Positions 1-6,943 of a DNA stretch of 23,316 bases are shown piece by piece. The stretch is from a virus: the IMG/VR virus record IMGVR_UViG_3300044911_000036, positions 1-23,316 of that record. The stretch is one strand, 5' to 3'. The notes under the pieces were generated by a model, which searched no databases, had not been told where the DNA came from, and saw only the letters and a program-made list of their open reading frames with translations. Position numbers and translations under genes: made by a program. The number at the start of each line of letters is the position of its first letter. Position 1 is the first letter of the stretch.

Positions 1-497
1 TCGCGGCCCACCAGCAGCTTGCCCGTCTCAATCGAATAGATCGGGCATGGCGTAGATGCCAAGGCCATCGCCTTGTAGACGTTGGCGTTGTCGCACATGA
101 CCGAGATGCCGCTGACTTGCAGCCCTAAACCGCCAGCTTCCTGCGGGGTGCCGAGCAGGCGGGCGTCCTTGCGGCGGTTGCATTCCTGATCTTGCTCCAT
201 GCTGCCCTCGGCACGGCCAAAGATGCTGATCTGGAAAGCCTGCTGCTTAGGTATCAGGCAGCTATCATTGCCGCCGCCGCCCATGACTGTCGGTGCAGCC
301 GCTGTCGGCACTGGCGTGCTGAATGGAGCAGACCCAGCACCGTTGTAGTTGGTGGTGCTGTCGTTGTTGTTGGAGCCGATGGTCGAGTTGGTGTTGCCGG
401 AGTTCGTGTTCAGGTCGCCCGTGACTTGGGCGTTGGCGGTGACTGTCAGTAGACAGAGCAGAGCGCACCCATAACGTCCCGCGTATCGCCAGAGCAA
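1..497 (-). CDS. Secreted phage protein, 3' end missing (runs off left edge)
   Basis: An open frame runs from about 497 to base 1 with no stop, so the C-terminus lies outside the window. From a tentative TTG at 497 the N-terminus is a short basic stretch, a hydrophobic core (CALLCLLTVTA) and an ANA-Q site, which is a classical signal peptide for export. A Asn/Ser/Thr/Gly-rich low-complexity segment follows, then a more ordered region with four cysteines (DSCLIP, QECNRR, VMCDN, TPCPIY) that could form periplasmic disulfides. The frame overlaps the preceding lipoprotein gene by about 50 bases. No ATG is available and no good ribosome site is visible, so the start is uncertain. Exported proteins of this style occur near the lysis or tail end of phage late operons, but I cannot name a function. 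Confidence 0.6.
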   Translation of the reverse strand, partial: MLWRYAGRYGCALLCLLTVTANAQVTGDLNTNSGNTNSTIGSNNNDSTTNYNGAGSAPFSTPVPTAAAPTVMGGGGNDSCLIPKQQAFQISIFGRAEGSMEQDQECNRRKDARLLGTPQEAGGLGLQVSGISVMCDNANVYKAMALASTPCPIYSIETGKLLVGR

Positions 498-661
498 AGC
501 AGTTCGTTGGCCGCGTCTCCGTGCGCCATGTAGTAAAGCGTTTCCGCGTTCTGTCTGATCTCGCACTGGCGGTCACCTTTCGGGCAGGCCGTCGTGTAGG
601 CCACGGACGATACAGTAACAGGGCCGCAGCCGGCGACCAAGAGGACAAGGATCAGTCTCAT
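446..661 (-). CDS. Small lipoprotein, possible outer-membrane spanin
   Basis: This 71-aa protein starts with a very short hydrophobic signal ending in LLVAGC. That is a good lipobox, with Cys12 as the predicted lipidated residue, so the mature protein would be anchored in the outer membrane or inner-membrane outer leaflet. Four more cysteines follow (CPKGDRQC, LLC, ALC). It starts by an ATGA overlap with the stop of the upstream membrane/coiled-coil gene. A small lipoprotein directly after a single-TM coiled-coil protein is the layout of two-component spanins (Rz/Rz1), which fuse the inner and outer membranes at lysis. Against this, Rz1 proteins are usually proline-rich and this one is not, so spanin identity is inference only. 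Confidence 0.6.
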   Translation of the reverse strand: MRLILVLLVAGCGPVTVSSVAYTTACPKGDRQCEIRQNAETLYYMAHGDAANELLCSGDTRDVMGALCSVY

Positions 662-900
662 CTGCTAAGGCTCCGCATCAGTTCGTCGATCTTCTTGTCG
701 AGGTTGTCCAGACGCGAGATAACCCGGTTCATGTCGGTGTGCATGTCGGCCCGCGTAACGTAGTCACGGGCTACTTCCTCGCGTGTGCGGTTGAGCAGGA
801 TTTGCAGCCGCTTCACTTCCTCGACGTGGTTCTTCAGCACCCAGCCGATCAGGCCGAGTGCGCCGCTAAGAACGAAGTTCCAGAGCATCTCGGGTGTCAT
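658..900 (-). CDS. Single-TM coiled-coil protein, possible inner-membrane spanin or holin-like
   Basis: The 80-aa product has one N-terminal hydrophobic helix (about residues 4-23, MLWNFVLSGALGLIGWVL). A long charged, heptad-like helix follows to the C-terminus (MNRVISRLDNLDKKIDELM). This topology fits an inner-membrane protein with a coiled coil projecting outward, as in Rz-type i-spanins. It would also fit a small phage membrane accessory protein. Only one base separates it from the preceding DUF6321-like gene, and its stop overlaps the start of the downstream lipoprotein gene, so the pair is probably coupled. No endolysin is recognisable next to it, which weakens a lysis-cassette reading. 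Confidence 0.65.
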   Translation of the reverse strand: MTPEMLWNFVLSGALGLIGWVLKNHVEEVKRLQILLNRTREEVARDYVTRADMHTDMNRVISRLDNLDKKIDELMRSLSR

Positions 901-901
901 G

Positions 902-1198
902 TCACTTCACCTTATTCCGCTTCGAAATGGCCGCAGCCTTTTTCTTGGCATCTGCCTTGCTGGACGCGCCCCATGCCTTCAGAGACAGCAGCAAGCGCGT
1001 CGGTTCACCGTCTTTGCGCTCAGGCCCCGGCATGTTTCCCATGCGCGCGAGGAATGAAGCCCGGCGAGGATTGTCGCCAGACTTCACCGGGGCCTTGAGG
1101 TTCATGCCCTCGGCCTTCGCAGAGGCGCGCCCCTTGGCGTTCAATCCGCCCTTGGCACTCTTGCCCTCTTTTCTGGTCCAGGCCGGGGTCTTCGCCAT
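902..1198 (-). CDS. Small basic protein, DUF6321-like
   Basis: This 98-aa, very Lys/Arg/Ala-rich protein opens with MAKTPAWTRKEGKSAKGGLN and continues with NAKGRASAK and NPRRASFLARMGNMPGP. Those segments match my recollection of the phage-borne family annotated DUF6321, small basic proteins of unknown role. I chose the ATG at 1198 rather than an upstream in-frame ATG because it lies one base after the preceding stop, whereas the longer form would overlap that gene by about 30 bases with non-family residues. It could be a nucleic-acid-binding or virion-packed basic protein, but the sequence does not establish this. Confidence 0.75.
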   Translation of the reverse strand: MAKTPAWTRKEGKSAKGGLNAKGRASAKAEGMNLKAPVKSGDNPRRASFLARMGNMPGPERKDGEPTRLLLSLKAWGASSKADAKKKAAAISKRNKVK

Positions 1199-1199
1199 C

Positions 1200-1493
1200 T
1201 TAGTACCGCGGCGGCCAGTTGTCGTAGCCATTGATCTGGATCGTGGCAGATCCCGACGTATAGTCGCCCGTCTTGATGCCGGCCCGATAAAAGTTTTTCA
1301 TCGGGTCATAGCCGACCTCTTCCGACGGCGCCGTCCAGGTGTCAACATCGCGCCAGGTGGTGCCGTCGGTCGAACGCTGCACCGTCACGGTGGCAACGAA
1401 GGTTCCAGAGATGGACAGGTTGAAGTCCCCGATGATGTAGACCGCATCGGTGAAGGTGTTTTGCGCTGATAGCGTTTTGGTTGTCGCAGGCAT
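1200..1493 (-). CDS. Small beta-rich structural-type protein
   Basis: The 97-aa product is rich in Thr, Ser, Val and aromatic residues with alternating patterns (GTFVATVTVQRSTDG, TWRDVDTWTAP, SATIQINGYDNWP). This suggests an all-beta sandwich like phage decoration or tail-associated proteins. Two adjacent ATGs exist, at 1496 and 1493. The AAGGAGG ribosome site lies only two bases before the first but five before the second, so the second is preferred. It follows a tiny ORF and precedes the DUF6321-like gene. I cannot assign it to a named family. Confidence 0.7.
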   Translation of the reverse strand: MPATTKTLSAQNTFTDAVYIIGDFNLSISGTFVATVTVQRSTDGTTWRDVDTWTAPSEEVGYDPMKNFYRAGIKTGDYTSGSATIQINGYDNWPPRY

Positions 1494-1503
1494 CATCGCC
1501 TCC

Positions 1504-1590
1504 TTATTTGACGATTACGGGGTGGAACACTGCCTGAAAGACAGCGCCAAAGATCGGTCGCACGGTTTGGGCCGGCTTGCCGTTCATCAT
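1504..1590 (-). CDS. Tiny 28-aa ORF between two structural-type genes
   Basis: A 28-codon ORF starts MMNGKPAQTVRP and ends FHPVIVK. Its ATG at 1590 overlaps the stop of the upstream gene (ATGA), an AAGGA element lies about seven bases upstream, and its stop leads directly into the AAGGAGG of the next gene. It therefore fills the only gap in an otherwise contiguous series of coupled genes. The product is hydrophobic and basic toward its end (GAVFQAVFHPVIVK). Real translation is plausible from context, but no function can be given. Confidence 0.5.
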   Translation of the reverse strand: MMNGKPAQTVRPIFGAVFQAVFHPVIVK

Positions 1591-1841
1591 ACACCATCCT
1601 TGGCCGCCGCATAAGCAGCCCGCGCCTCGTCGGTAAACACAGCGCCGGCGATGGCCGCAACGTCTGCATCCTCACCCGAAAGATCTGCATGGGGCGTCAG
1701 CACATGGCGATGGAACGTGCGGCTGATCTCTGCGCCGTTCTCTACGATGATCGTCGCCGTGCGGACCTGCACCACGGGATAACCCACAGCCAGTTGCAGA
1801 ACCTCAATCTTGTCGTTCTTTGTCTCTTTAGTCAGTGCCAT
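1587..1841 (-). CDS. Hypothetical 84-aa protein downstream of the spike
   Basis: The protein begins MALTKETKNDKIEVLQLAVG and ends in an alanine-rich helix (DEARAAYAAAKDGV). Its centre has beta-like segments (VVQVRTATIIVENGAE, TFHRHVLTP). It has one of the best ribosome sites in the window, AAGGAGATAAACATG, so it is probably well expressed. It sits just after the beta-helix spike gene, and its stop overlaps the start of a 28-aa ORF. Small proteins at this position can be tail-fibre accessory factors, but nothing in this sequence proves that. The MALTK opening resembles that of the spike; I treat this as minor. Confidence 0.7.
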   Translation of the reverse strand: MALTKETKNDKIEVLQLAVGYPVVQVRTATIIVENGAEISRTFHRHVLTPHADLSGEDADVAAIAGAVFTDEARAAYAAAKDGV

Positions 1842-1861
1842 GTTTATCTCCTTGGCTTATA

Positions 1862-1881
1862 GGACTGTCCACCCTCGAGGG
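1862..1881. repeat. Two adjacent short palindromes in the gap after the spike gene
   Basis: The 43-base gap between the spike stop and the next gene contains GGACTGTCC (1862-1870) and, one base later, CCCTCGAGGG (1872-1881), a perfect 10-base palindrome. Neither has the loop plus T-tract expected of an intrinsic terminator. They could be a weak RNA structure, a recombination boundary next to the variable spike cassette, or chance. Confidence 0.35.
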
Positions 1882-1884
1882 GCA

Positions 1885-3477
1885 TTAAGCATCAATCGCC
1901 CCGAAGAGTTTCCACGTCCCCGAAGTTCCTGCCGTTGTGCAAATCCACCCAACTTTTCCACCCGCCGTTGGCGCACGGTCGTAAACGATAGACCCAGCAG
2001 TCCATGTTCTTGTTGTCGGTGCCGCTGCTCCAGTGTCAATGAAACGATAGCCATCAAACTCACGCCAGTTGATTTCATTGACTACGTTATTAGAAACACT
2101 TTCATTTGTTACTCTACGAATAACAATAGGGTCGTCAACAGTGCTGTATGATCCAGATGGAATGGCGAAGGAGTTGCCAGTTACAACAAAACTTTTCCCA
2201 GTTTGAGCAGTAACGTCATACAAAAGAACCCCAGTCGTTAAGCCAGCAGTAACAAAACGCATCACATTGTTTGAATAAACTTTCTGACGATTGTTTGCAC
2301 TTCTGATGTAAATGGGAACATTCGTGATTTCCTGAGCATAAAAGTTGTTCCCATCAAAGGTGATGTCGTAAGAGTTACCAGCAGATGCTGCAGTGTTTTC
2401 TGATGTAAAAAAGTTAGTCACTTTCCCAACACGAATTATGTTATTCGATATGACTACGTTTCCGAATGATAAGCCAACCAAAGCCCCGTTAAGAACTTCA
2501 GCACCGTTACCGTCTGTATCTGTAAAATTATCGACAACATTACCATCAATTACAAAGTGGGTCGGACTACCACTTGCTCCTTGCCCAGTATAGTCCCCAA
2601 ACTCAATGGCTTTGATTGCAAAATTAGAAGCATTATTATCGGTCATGTCTGTAATGTTATTGCCTACAATGGACCATGAACCTTTTACACCTTCTGCGGC
2701 AATTCCAAACACACTATTAGCAGAGCAAACATTATTGCTCACAACACCATTGGTTCCGCCGTGAAAGTCAATGCCTTTACGCCAGTTGTCATTGGCTTGG
2801 TTGTTGGAAACAATCGTGTCTATTGGATCGCAAGCATTCCATGTAGCAAAGCCGTAGCCAGTATTATTGCTTGTGCTAATACCGTTCAAACGAAGAATAC
2901 AGTTAGTGACAATACCTTGGTTTGTGTTGCCAAATGAAACCCCAGCCACACGGTTGCTGTATAGGTTACAATTTTGGATGCGTGGACGATTGCAGTATGT
3001 TCCTGCGGAAACAAAGTCATATTCAACATTGATACCGCAACGGTTAAAGCCATACGCCGTTACATTATCAGCCGTGAAGTCATCACTGCCACTCTGGACT
3101 TGGATGCCAGAAATGTATCCACCATAGTCTCCACTGACAGTAAATGTCCCAGTATACTCCAAACGGATGTCTTTGATTGTCACACGATCCGTATCGACAA
3201 CAATCATGCTTTCCAAAACGGATGGTGTTCCACTTTGTGCATAATTACCAGTCAAACGTGCATCGTTTCCGTAAACCGTTGTGCCATTTGTTGAAATGGT
3301 CAGACCACCAGAAACTTTGTAGACCTTGCCCTTGGTGAACTCAAAGCTAAGGTTAGCATTGATACAGGCTTGAATTGCAGCAGTATCGTCAGTCGTCCCG
3401 TCACCAACCGCGCCATAGTCATCGACATTGGCGACTTGGCTTGCAATCATTCTGTTGTGTGCTTTTGTCAGAGCCAT
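1885..3477 (-). CDS. Right-handed beta-helix tailspike (pectate-lyase-3-like), probable receptor-binding or depolymerase protein
   Basis: The 530-aa product starts with VDDYGAVGDGTTDDTAAIQA, the entry motif of phage pectate-lyase-type beta-helix proteins. It continues as many short Asn/Val/Gly-rich coils typical of a right-handed parallel beta-helix (NNVCSANSVFGIA, SNNIIRVG, YSNNVMRF, VSNNVVNEI). The last 40 residues (GSIVYDRAPTAGGKVGW, TTAGTSGTWKLFG) form a module often found at the C-terminus of phage spikes. By family it should trimerise at the virion tip and bind or cleave surface polysaccharide. No catalytic residues can be assigned by eye. It lacks its own head-binding domain, which lies in the gene at 4129-4968. 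Start: a GAGG element precedes the ATG. The core is much more AT-rich than the neighbours, a sign of separate origin. Confidence 0.85.
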   Translation of the reverse strand: MALTKAHNRMIASQVANVDDYGAVGDGTTDDTAAIQACINANLSFEFTKGKVYKVSGGLTISTNGTTVYGNDARLTGNYAQSGTPSVLESMIVVDTDRVTIKDIRLEYTGTFTVSGDYGGYISGIQVQSGSDDFTADNVTAYGFNRCGINVEYDFVSAGTYCNRPRIQNCNLYSNRVAGVSFGNTNQGIVTNCILRLNGISTSNNTGYGFATWNACDPIDTIVSNNQANDNWRKGIDFHGGTNGVVSNNVCSANSVFGIAAEGVKGSWSIVGNNITDMTDNNASNFAIKAIEFGDYTGQGASGSPTHFVIDGNVVDNFTDTDGNGAEVLNGALVGLSFGNVVISNNIIRVGKVTNFFTSENTAASAGNSYDITFDGNNFYAQEITNVPIYIRSANNRQKVYSNNVMRFVTAGLTTGVLLYDVTAQTGKSFVVTGNSFAIPSGSYSTVDDPIVIRRVTNESVSNNVVNEINWREFDGYRFIDTGAAAPTTRTWTAGSIVYDRAPTAGGKVGWICTTAGTSGTWKLFGAIDA

Positions 3478-3890
3478 GATTAACCTCAGCTTGTAAAGTA
3501 TGAGAAAGATACGGCCAGATCACCAACACCGCTAGAAATAGCACTTACTAGCAAGTTTGCTCTTCCTGTTGTAGTTACGTTTTCAAGGGCGATGTAGGTG
3601 CCAGCATTCGCCAATATCCAGCCTTGGATGCCAACAGTACTAGCGATGCTATCCGCCCTTACGTAGACTGGAAAGAAACGGTTCGTACCAGCAGATACTG
3701 TGGGAAATGGAAGACCTTGAATATAAGCAGCGTTAGCAGCAGTTAGGCCAGTTGTGTTAATGTTCAGCATTGAAATTGTACAGTGAACTACATTCCCAAC
3801 CTTAGTGTATTGAGCATATGTATTTGAAGTCGAGGCCAAGTTACCTCCAGAAATAGCATCAGCAAATACTGGGCTGAACGTCCCCTCTTC
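2040..3890. other. AT-rich island covering the spike core and the end of the fibre gene
   Basis: Hand counts of 60-base samples give GC 19/60 at 2401-2460, 22/60 at 2581-2640, 27/60 at 2641-2700 and 27/60 at 3541-3600. By contrast they are 37/60 at 3901-3960 and 42/60 at 5221-5280. The drop begins inside the gene at 3486-4118, close to its DDYEEGTFSP segment, and ends inside the last 50-odd codons of the beta-helix gene, whose C-terminal module is GC-rich again. Edges are approximate. The pattern suggests a laterally exchanged host-range cassette. Confidence 0.65.
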
Positions 3891-4118
3891 ATAGTCATCG
3901 AACAGTTCGCTTGTGCCTGTGCCGGGGGTGGCAGAAAAGTCGATGCCCTTTCCGTCGGCCAAAACGACGTTGCCGTCCTTGAGCGTGACGCCATCCAGCG
4001 TGATACCAGCGGCAGCGGTTTGCTCAACGATCTGGTCAACCGTCAGCACGCCGTCCACAGTGACATTGTTGAATGTCGGGTTGCGACCAAATATCCCGCC
4101 TTGCTGTCTGATAGTCAT
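3486..4118 (-). CDS. Tail-fibre-like structural protein with a variable C-terminal half
   Basis: The 210-aa protein has an N-terminal stretch of short beta repeats (NPTFNNVTVDGVLTVDQI, AAAGITLDGVTLKDGNVVL) like the shaft segments of phage fibre proteins. A DDYEEGTFSPVF segment follows, a motif I associate with phage fibre C-terminal domains. The remainder (TYAQYTKVGNVVHC, NRFFPVYVRADS) looks like a compact beta-sandwich tip. It lies between the head-binding adaptor gene and the beta-helix spike gene, separated by 10 and 8 bases, so all three are probably co-expressed parts of one receptor-binding apparatus. AAGGGGGCGACTATG gives a convincing start. The C-terminal half is AT-rich and the N-terminal half GC-rich, so the gene is likely mosaic. 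Confidence 0.7.
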   Translation of the reverse strand: MTIRQQGGIFGRNPTFNNVTVDGVLTVDQIVEQTAAAGITLDGVTLKDGNVVLADGKGIDFSATPGTGTSELFDDYEEGTFSPVFADAISGGNLASTSNTYAQYTKVGNVVHCTISMLNINTTGLTAANAAYIQGLPFPTVSAGTNRFFPVYVRADSIASTVGIQGWILANAGTYIALENVTTTGRANLLVSAISSGVGDLAVSFSYFTS

Positions 4119-4128
4119 AGTCGCCCCC

Positions 4129-4968
4129 TTATGGCACGAGGTTGGTGATCGTGGTTACGGTTCCACCGACCACCGTCGCCACACCGAATGAAAAGAATTT
4201 GCCTGTCACCGTTCCGGTGATCGCATATGATGCGGCTGGCACATAAACGGCCTGCGGCGCGGTTGCAGACCATGCCGCGTTGAAAGCCGCAGTGTCGTCT
4301 GTCACGCCGTCACCAATAGCTCCGAAATCTCTGACTGACGGCACTTCAGCCATCTTTGCCTGAGCCGTGCGGTTGATCGCGCCTGAGAAGCCGGAATTAA
4401 ACACCACCGCAGATGAGTTTGTTCCGCCGAGGTTGCTTACGCTGGCGGCCACCACTTCGATTTCTGAAAGCAAGGGCGGCGCGGTGCTGAACGTCAGAAT
4501 TCCGCCCGTGATCGAATAGTTGTCCTTGGATTGGTAGACCCCGTCGATGAACACATCAGCAGCCGTTCCAACAAGAACTGCTCCTGTCAGCGTGAAGTTC
4601 ACCGTTGCACCATCGCCAACGAACGTGTCATAGGTCAAAGCCGATCCGCCCGACTGCGCAGAACCAGGGGCAATGCCATATCCTACCGGGCTGTAGATCA
4701 CGAGAGATTGAGACTTGTCCCGCACCGTCACTGAGAACTGATCGTTCGCATAGATCAGCGTCGGGGTGCCATTGCGCATGACATAGCCATTGGACGTGCG
4801 GATCGGCTGCGCTGCGGGTTGCGTCAAGTTGATGTCGTAGTAAACTTGGATCGGATGCGTTTCAGGATTTTTGCCAGCCACGCCGAAATACAGAAAGCCC
4901 GCGTCCAGCGGATCACCGTTCTTGTCGGTGAAGATCGGATAGGGCGGGGCGAGTTGCGTCAGCGGCAT
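4129..4968 (-). CDS. Tailspike adaptor with P22-type head-binding domain, truncated beta-helix entry
   Basis: Residues about 7-90 (PYPIFTDKNGDPLDAGFLYF, IYANDQFSVTVRDKSQSLV) match the layout of the P22 tailspike head-binding domain, which docks the spike on the virion. A beta module follows (VGDGATVNFTLTGA, VFIDGVYQSKDNYSI), then a beta-helix entry motif (VRDFGAIGDGVTDDTAAFNA). The protein ends only about 60 residues after that motif instead of continuing as a long beta-helix. At 279 aa it is far shorter than a full tailspike (P22 is 666 aa). It therefore probably acts as an adaptor to which the separately encoded spike or fibre attaches, or else it is a spike that lost its body. The start has GAGAGGAACAACCATG. 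Confidence 0.85.
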   Translation of the reverse strand: MPLTQLAPPYPIFTDKNGDPLDAGFLYFGVAGKNPETHPIQVYYDINLTQPAAQPIRTSNGYVMRNGTPTLIYANDQFSVTVRDKSQSLVIYSPVGYGIAPGSAQSGGSALTYDTFVGDGATVNFTLTGAVLVGTAADVFIDGVYQSKDNYSITGGILTFSTAPPLLSEIEVVAASVSNLGGTNSSAVVFNSGFSGAINRTAQAKMAEVPSVRDFGAIGDGVTDDTAAFNAAWSATAPQAVYVPAASYAITGTVTGKFFSFGVATVVGGTVTTITNLVP

Positions 4969-5020
4969 GGTTGTTCCTCTCGCGTGATTTTTACCACGAA
5001 ATGCGGGGGCTTGGATAGGG

Positions 5021-6943
5021 TCATTGCGGGGCTGACTGCGGCGGCTCTTCAGCGGCCTTTTCGGCGCGCAGTGCCACCGTTAGTTGCTTGATGAGTTCCT
5101 GCTCCTGCGGGCTGCCTTTGGTGGTCTGCGGCAGCTTCAACAGGATGTTGCGGACAGGCGCGCTTTCATACAGACGGGCAATGCCGCCGATAGTGGCGCC
5201 CCCAACGATACCGGCACCAGCGCCGCCGAGAATGTCGGTCAAGACAGCCGCGCCGACGACGGGAACAGCCTGCACGCCAGTCGGTGGCGAGACGCCAGCG
5301 CGCCCAGCTTGCTCGGTCATCTTCAGCGCGCGGGTCAGCCCCTCAACGGCCTTCAGATCCTGCCCAGAGAAAAACACGCCGATAGGAGATCCAAGGCGGA
5401 TCAACTGACGCTTGAACTGATCGGGGCTTAGGTTCTCGAAGTTGCCGCCGACCTTGTTAAAGGCTTCCTGCAAAACAGCCGTGCGGGCGTTGCGCTTGCC
5501 TTCAGCGGACAGGCCGCGATAGAGCGCTTTGATGTCGCTGGGCTTGGCCGAGAACAGCATCGTGCGGATGACTTCGGGCGACGTGTCACCCTTTGCCAAT
5601 GCGGCCTTCATTGCGCCAAGTTCAAGTTCACCCGCCATGCTGGCAAGCTGCTTGTTGGCGATGTTCCACTTGTCGAAATCACGGCGCTGGCCGTTTGCCT
5701 TGATGTAGTCCGCCATGTCCTCGCGCAGCGGCGCATAGATGCGGCTGAGAACTTTCTCGCCTTCGCTACGAACGGCGGCCAGGCTTGGATCAGTGAACGC
5801 CTCGCCGATCTGCTTGCGCAAAACCTCGATGGTTGCCAGCGGCTGGCCCTGCACGACTGTCTGCGTCTGGCCGTTTGGAAGCGCGACCTCGCGGGTGCCG
5901 GTCAGGTCGTCACGCCAAGTCATCAACCGATCGACCACGGGCTTAAACTGTGTCGGGCTGATCTTGTTCAGGCGCGCGATTTCTTCGTCAATCTTCGCAA
6001 CAGATTTCGCCACTGGAACTGTGGTGTTTGGCTGAGACAGGCGCTCAATCACCTCGGTCTTCATGCCGGTGTATTTGGTCAGGTTCTCGCCGCGACGGGC
6101 CAGAAGATCCTTCGCCACGTTTGAGATTATGGTGTTGTCTGCGGCTGACGCTTCGGTGACGCCATAGTTGCGCAGAAGCTCAACAGATGCGTCAATGCGC
6201 TCTTGCTGCTGTGCAGCACGCGGGCCGCCCGTGCCTGCCATCGGGATCATCTCGCCAGTGCGTTGCAGCCAGCGGCCTGCAAACGTCGTCGGCTGGCGCA
6301 CGTCGGTAGTCATCACACGAACACCGGCATCTTCTGCCTCACGCACGGCAGCAGGCAATGCAGCCGATGGTGCTTCCGCACTGATGCCAGCGGCACGCCC
6401 GCCAGCGACACCGCCAGCCAGACCAGCCGCAAGCTGCGCGCCTGGGCCGCCGCCCGCCTCTGCAACAACCTGCGCTGCCCCGCCGCCAGTGCCGCCAGCG
6501 GCAGCCTGCGCGCCGGGCTGGGCCGCAAGCTGTCCAGCCACGCGCTGCGCTCCAGTGGTCAATACGCGCTCTGCACCGCGTGCCATAGCTGCCTGACCGC
6601 CAGCACCAACGGCACCCTCGCTGATGGCGCCAATCACGCGCTCGGTGGCCGTCTCTGGCTCAGGTACGCCAAGGTCGGTCAGCGCACGCTTGACCTGCTC
6701 TCGCAGCGGCTGCGTCTCGGTTCCGAACAGATAGTTCTGCACCGCAGCAATTGGGTCATAGGCGAGGCCAGCAACACCAGCCAAACCTTGCGCGCCGTAA
6801 CGAGCCGTCAGCCCGAGTTGGCGCTCCAGATCGGCGGTCTTGCTCGGCTCAGACATAACCTCAACGGGGATGCCTTGGCCTTCAGCCTTCATGGCAGCAG
6901 CCACTGCGGCGATGGCTTTCAGGTCAATCGCTTCATCCGCCAT
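5021..6943 (-). CDS. Large Ala/Gly-rich ejection (internal virion) protein, P22 gp16 position
   Basis: This 640-aa protein is helix-rich, with an Ala/Gly-rich amphipathic region at about residues 95-200 (GAISEGAVGAGGQAAMARGA) that could insert in or line a membrane channel. Its C-terminal part is charged and helical, with another small hydrophobic stretch (VPVVGAAVLTDILGGAGAG). It is the third of three consecutive genes at the place of P22 genes 7, 20 and 16, whose products are packed in the capsid and ejected to form a periplasm-spanning conduit. Assignment rests on position, size and composition rather than a sequence match. The start overlaps the upstream gene by 11 bases, with AGAGGG upstream. 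It could also carry an enzymatic domain that I cannot recognise. Confidence 0.7.
   Translation of the reverse strand: MADEAIDLKAIAAVAAAMKAEGQGIPVEVMSEPSKTADLERQLGLTARYGAQGLAGVAGLAYDPIAAVQNYLFGTETQPLREQVKRALTDLGVPEPETATERVIGAISEGAVGAGGQAAMARGAERVLTTGAQRVAGQLAAQPGAQAAAGGTGGGAAQVVAEAGGGPGAQLAAGLAGGVAGGRAAGISAEAPSAALPAAVREAEDAGVRVMTTDVRQPTTFAGRWLQRTGEMIPMAGTGGPRAAQQQERIDASVELLRNYGVTEASAADNTIISNVAKDLLARRGENLTKYTGMKTEVIERLSQPNTTVPVAKSVAKIDEEIARLNKISPTQFKPVVDRLMTWRDDLTGTREVALPNGQTQTVVQGQPLATIEVLRKQIGEAFTDPSLAAVRSEGEKVLSRIYAPLREDMADYIKANGQRRDFDKWNIANKQLASMAGELELGAMKAALAKGDTSPEVIRTMLFSAKPSDIKALYRGLSAEGKRNARTAVLQEAFNKVGGNFENLSPDQFKRQLIRLGSPIGVFFSGQDLKAVEGLTRALKMTEQAGRAGVSPPTGVQAVPVVGAAVLTDILGGAGAGIVGGATIGGIARLYESAPVRNILLKLPQTTKGSPQEQELIKQLTVALRAEKAAEEPPQSAPQ

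Noticed and set aside
265-648. A 127-codon minus-strand frame overlapping the lipoprotein and secreted protein
   Set aside because: It has biased, repetitive His/Arg/Gln composition. The two other frames show a lipobox and a signal peptide, so this is an out-of-frame shadow.
1841-1885. Shared MALTK start of the spike and the 84-aa gene as a duplicated 5' end
   Set aside because: Only five residues match and the codons differ at synonymous positions, so chance or a common start preference explains it.
4983-5001. Weak inverted repeat CGTG...CACG in the gap after the ejection gene
   Set aside because: It has only four pairs and no T-run, too weak to call a terminator.
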